Shown one piece after another: positions 63,029-64,000 of a stretch of DNA of 64,000 nt. The stretch spans positions 124,001 to 188,000 of the forward strand of contig JAFKKG010000020.1 in the NCBI GenBank assembly GCA_017305715.1. The letters are read 5' to 3'. The stretch is from Hyphomicrobiales bacterium. Its GTDB lineage: Bacteria > Pseudomonadota > Alphaproteobacteria > Rhizobiales > Xanthobacteraceae. The number at the start of each line of letters is the position of its first letter. Position 1 is the stretch's first letter. The translations under genes and the position numbers were made by a program. The notes below the pieces were generated by a model. It made no database searches and was not told where the DNA came from. It saw only the letters and a list, made by a program, of their open reading frames with translations.

Positions 63029-64000
63029 ATGTCCAAGCCCACCACGCTGTACGACAAAATCTGGAACGACCATCTGGTCCACGAAGCCGATGACGGCACC
63101 TGCCTGCTCTATATCGATCGCCATCTGGTGCACGAGGTGACTTCACCGCAGGCGTTCGAGGGCCTGCGCATGACCGGCCGCAAGGTTCGCGCGCCGGAGA
63201 AGACGCTCGCCGTGGTCGACCACAACATCCCGACCACCGACCGTTCGAAGACCAATCCCGATCCGGAAAGCATCGAACAGATGAAGGTGATGGCCGATAA
63301 CGCCAAGGAATTCGGCATCACCTATTTCAACGAGTTCGACAAGCGTCAGGGCATCGTCCACGTGATCGGCCCCGAGCAGGGCTTTACGCTGCCCGGCACC
63401 ACCATCGTCTGCGGTGACAGCCACACGTCAACGCATGGCGCGTTCGGTGCGCTGGCGCACGGCATCGGCACTTCGGAAGTCGAACATGTGCTGGCGACGC
63501 AGACGCTGATCCAGAAGAAAGCCAAGAACATGCGCGCGGTGGTCGACGGCAAATTGCCTGACGGCGTCACCGGCAAGGACATCATCCTGGCGATCATCGG
63601 CGAGATCGGCACCGCCGGCGGCACCGGCTATGTGCTGGAATATGCCGGCGATGCGATCCGCGCCCTGACGATGGAAGGCCGCATGACGGTCTGCAACATG
63701 TCGATCGAGGGCGGCGCCCGCGCCGGCCTGATCGCGCCGGACGAAAAGGCGTTCGAGTTCCTGAAGGGACGCCCGATGTCGCCGAAGGGCGAAGCCTGGG
63801 ACGCCGCGATGCGCTACTGGGACACGCTGCGCTCGGACGAAGGCGCGCATTTCGACCACGAACTCCGGCTGGACGCGGCCAAACTGCCGCCGATCGTGAC
63901 CTGGGGCACCTCGCCCGAGGACGTGGTGTCGATCTCGGGCATGGTGCCCGATCCCGACCAGATCGCCGATGAAGCCAAGCGGCTCTCGAAACATCGCGCG
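63029..64000 (+). CDS. leuC: 3-isopropylmalate dehydratase large subunit (5' part)
   Basis: [4Fe-4S] enzyme of leucine synthesis that isomerises 2- to 3-isopropylmalate with Leu[55 protein letters not shown] and [17 protein letters not shown] are diagnostic. The first 324 codons are present; the gene runs off the right edge, so the later cluster cysteines are not seen. GGAG lies 10 bases upstream of the ATG. Confidence 0.97.
   Translation, partial: MSKPTTLYDKIWNDHLVHEADDGTCLLYIDRHLVHEVTSPQAFEGLRMTGRKVRAPEKTLAVVDHNIPTTDRSKTNPDPESIEQMKVMADNAKEFGITYFNEFDKRQGIVHVIGPEQGFTLPGTTIVCGDSHTSTHGAFGALAHGIGTSEVEHVLATQTLIQKKAKNMRAVVDGKLPDGVTGKDIILAIIGEIGTAGGTGYVLEYAGDAIRALTMEGRMTVCNMSIEGGARAGLIAPDEKAFEFLKGRPMSPKGEAWDAAMRYWDTLRSDEGAHFDHELRLDAAKLPPIVTWGTSPEDVVSISGMVPDPDQIADEAKRLSKHRA

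Overview
The window is a high-GC alphaproteobacterial core chromosome segment. Gene content, gene order and several families of short palindromic intergenic repeats point to Bradyrhizobium or a close relative such as Rhodopseudomonas or Nitrobacter. This assignment is inference from family knowledge; no search was run. No tRNA, rRNA, CRISPR array, insertion sequence, phage or transposase gene was seen. About 58 protein genes are supported, one of them cut by the right edge.

Layout. 0.2-3.4 kb: proA, nadD, rsfS, rlmH (proline and NAD synthesis, ribosome factors). 3.4-9.4 kb: an EnvC-like amidase activator, the protease CtpA and a YibQ-type deacetylase-like protein (cell envelope and division), then two tandem RppH-type Nudix hydrolases and a HAD phosphatase. 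9.4-9.8 kb: a broken hypothetical gene. 10-15.1 kb: the F1 ATP synthase operon atpHAGDC on the minus strand. 15.1-15.8 kb: an AT-rich control region with an exact CtrA-type site ahead of an RlpA-like gene. 16.4-21.2 kb: priA, xerC, a DUF4337 protein and a small membrane protein.

21-33 kb is one long minus-strand TCA-cycle block: mdh, sucC, a DUF1579 gene, sucD, odhA, odhB, an SDR gene and lpd, with zapE upstream. 33-38 kb holds thpR and a divergent locus (TesA-like esterase against a YbbA/YbbP-like ABC exporter). 38-44 kb holds a Bax inhibitor-1 protein, a GNAT, DUF2794, a possible structured small RNA, a DUF1223 protein and acnA. 44-47.5 kb is ccmABCDG, which exports haem and reduces apocytochrome c. 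47.7-54.5 kb holds a ComEA-like protein, yciB, ftsY, a pseudouridine synthase, mtaB, dapF and two periplasmic proteins. 54.9-64 kb holds a metallo-hydrolase, then ffh-rpsP-rimM and trmD-rplS interrupted by a LysR/MFS pair, then the 5' part of leuC.

The most useful observations are regulatory. Irr-box-like inverted repeats (TAGAA-N3-TTCTA type) lie upstream of both iron-sulfur hydratase genes, acnA and leuC. A full TTAA-N7-TTAA site precedes the RlpA-like gene. A possible structured RNA with its own terminator lies at 40.2-40.3 kb. A regulator/transporter pair has split a normally continuous translation operon. Palindromic repeats sit inside the transcribed spacers of several essential operons. 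I did not find an obviously new multi-gene system.
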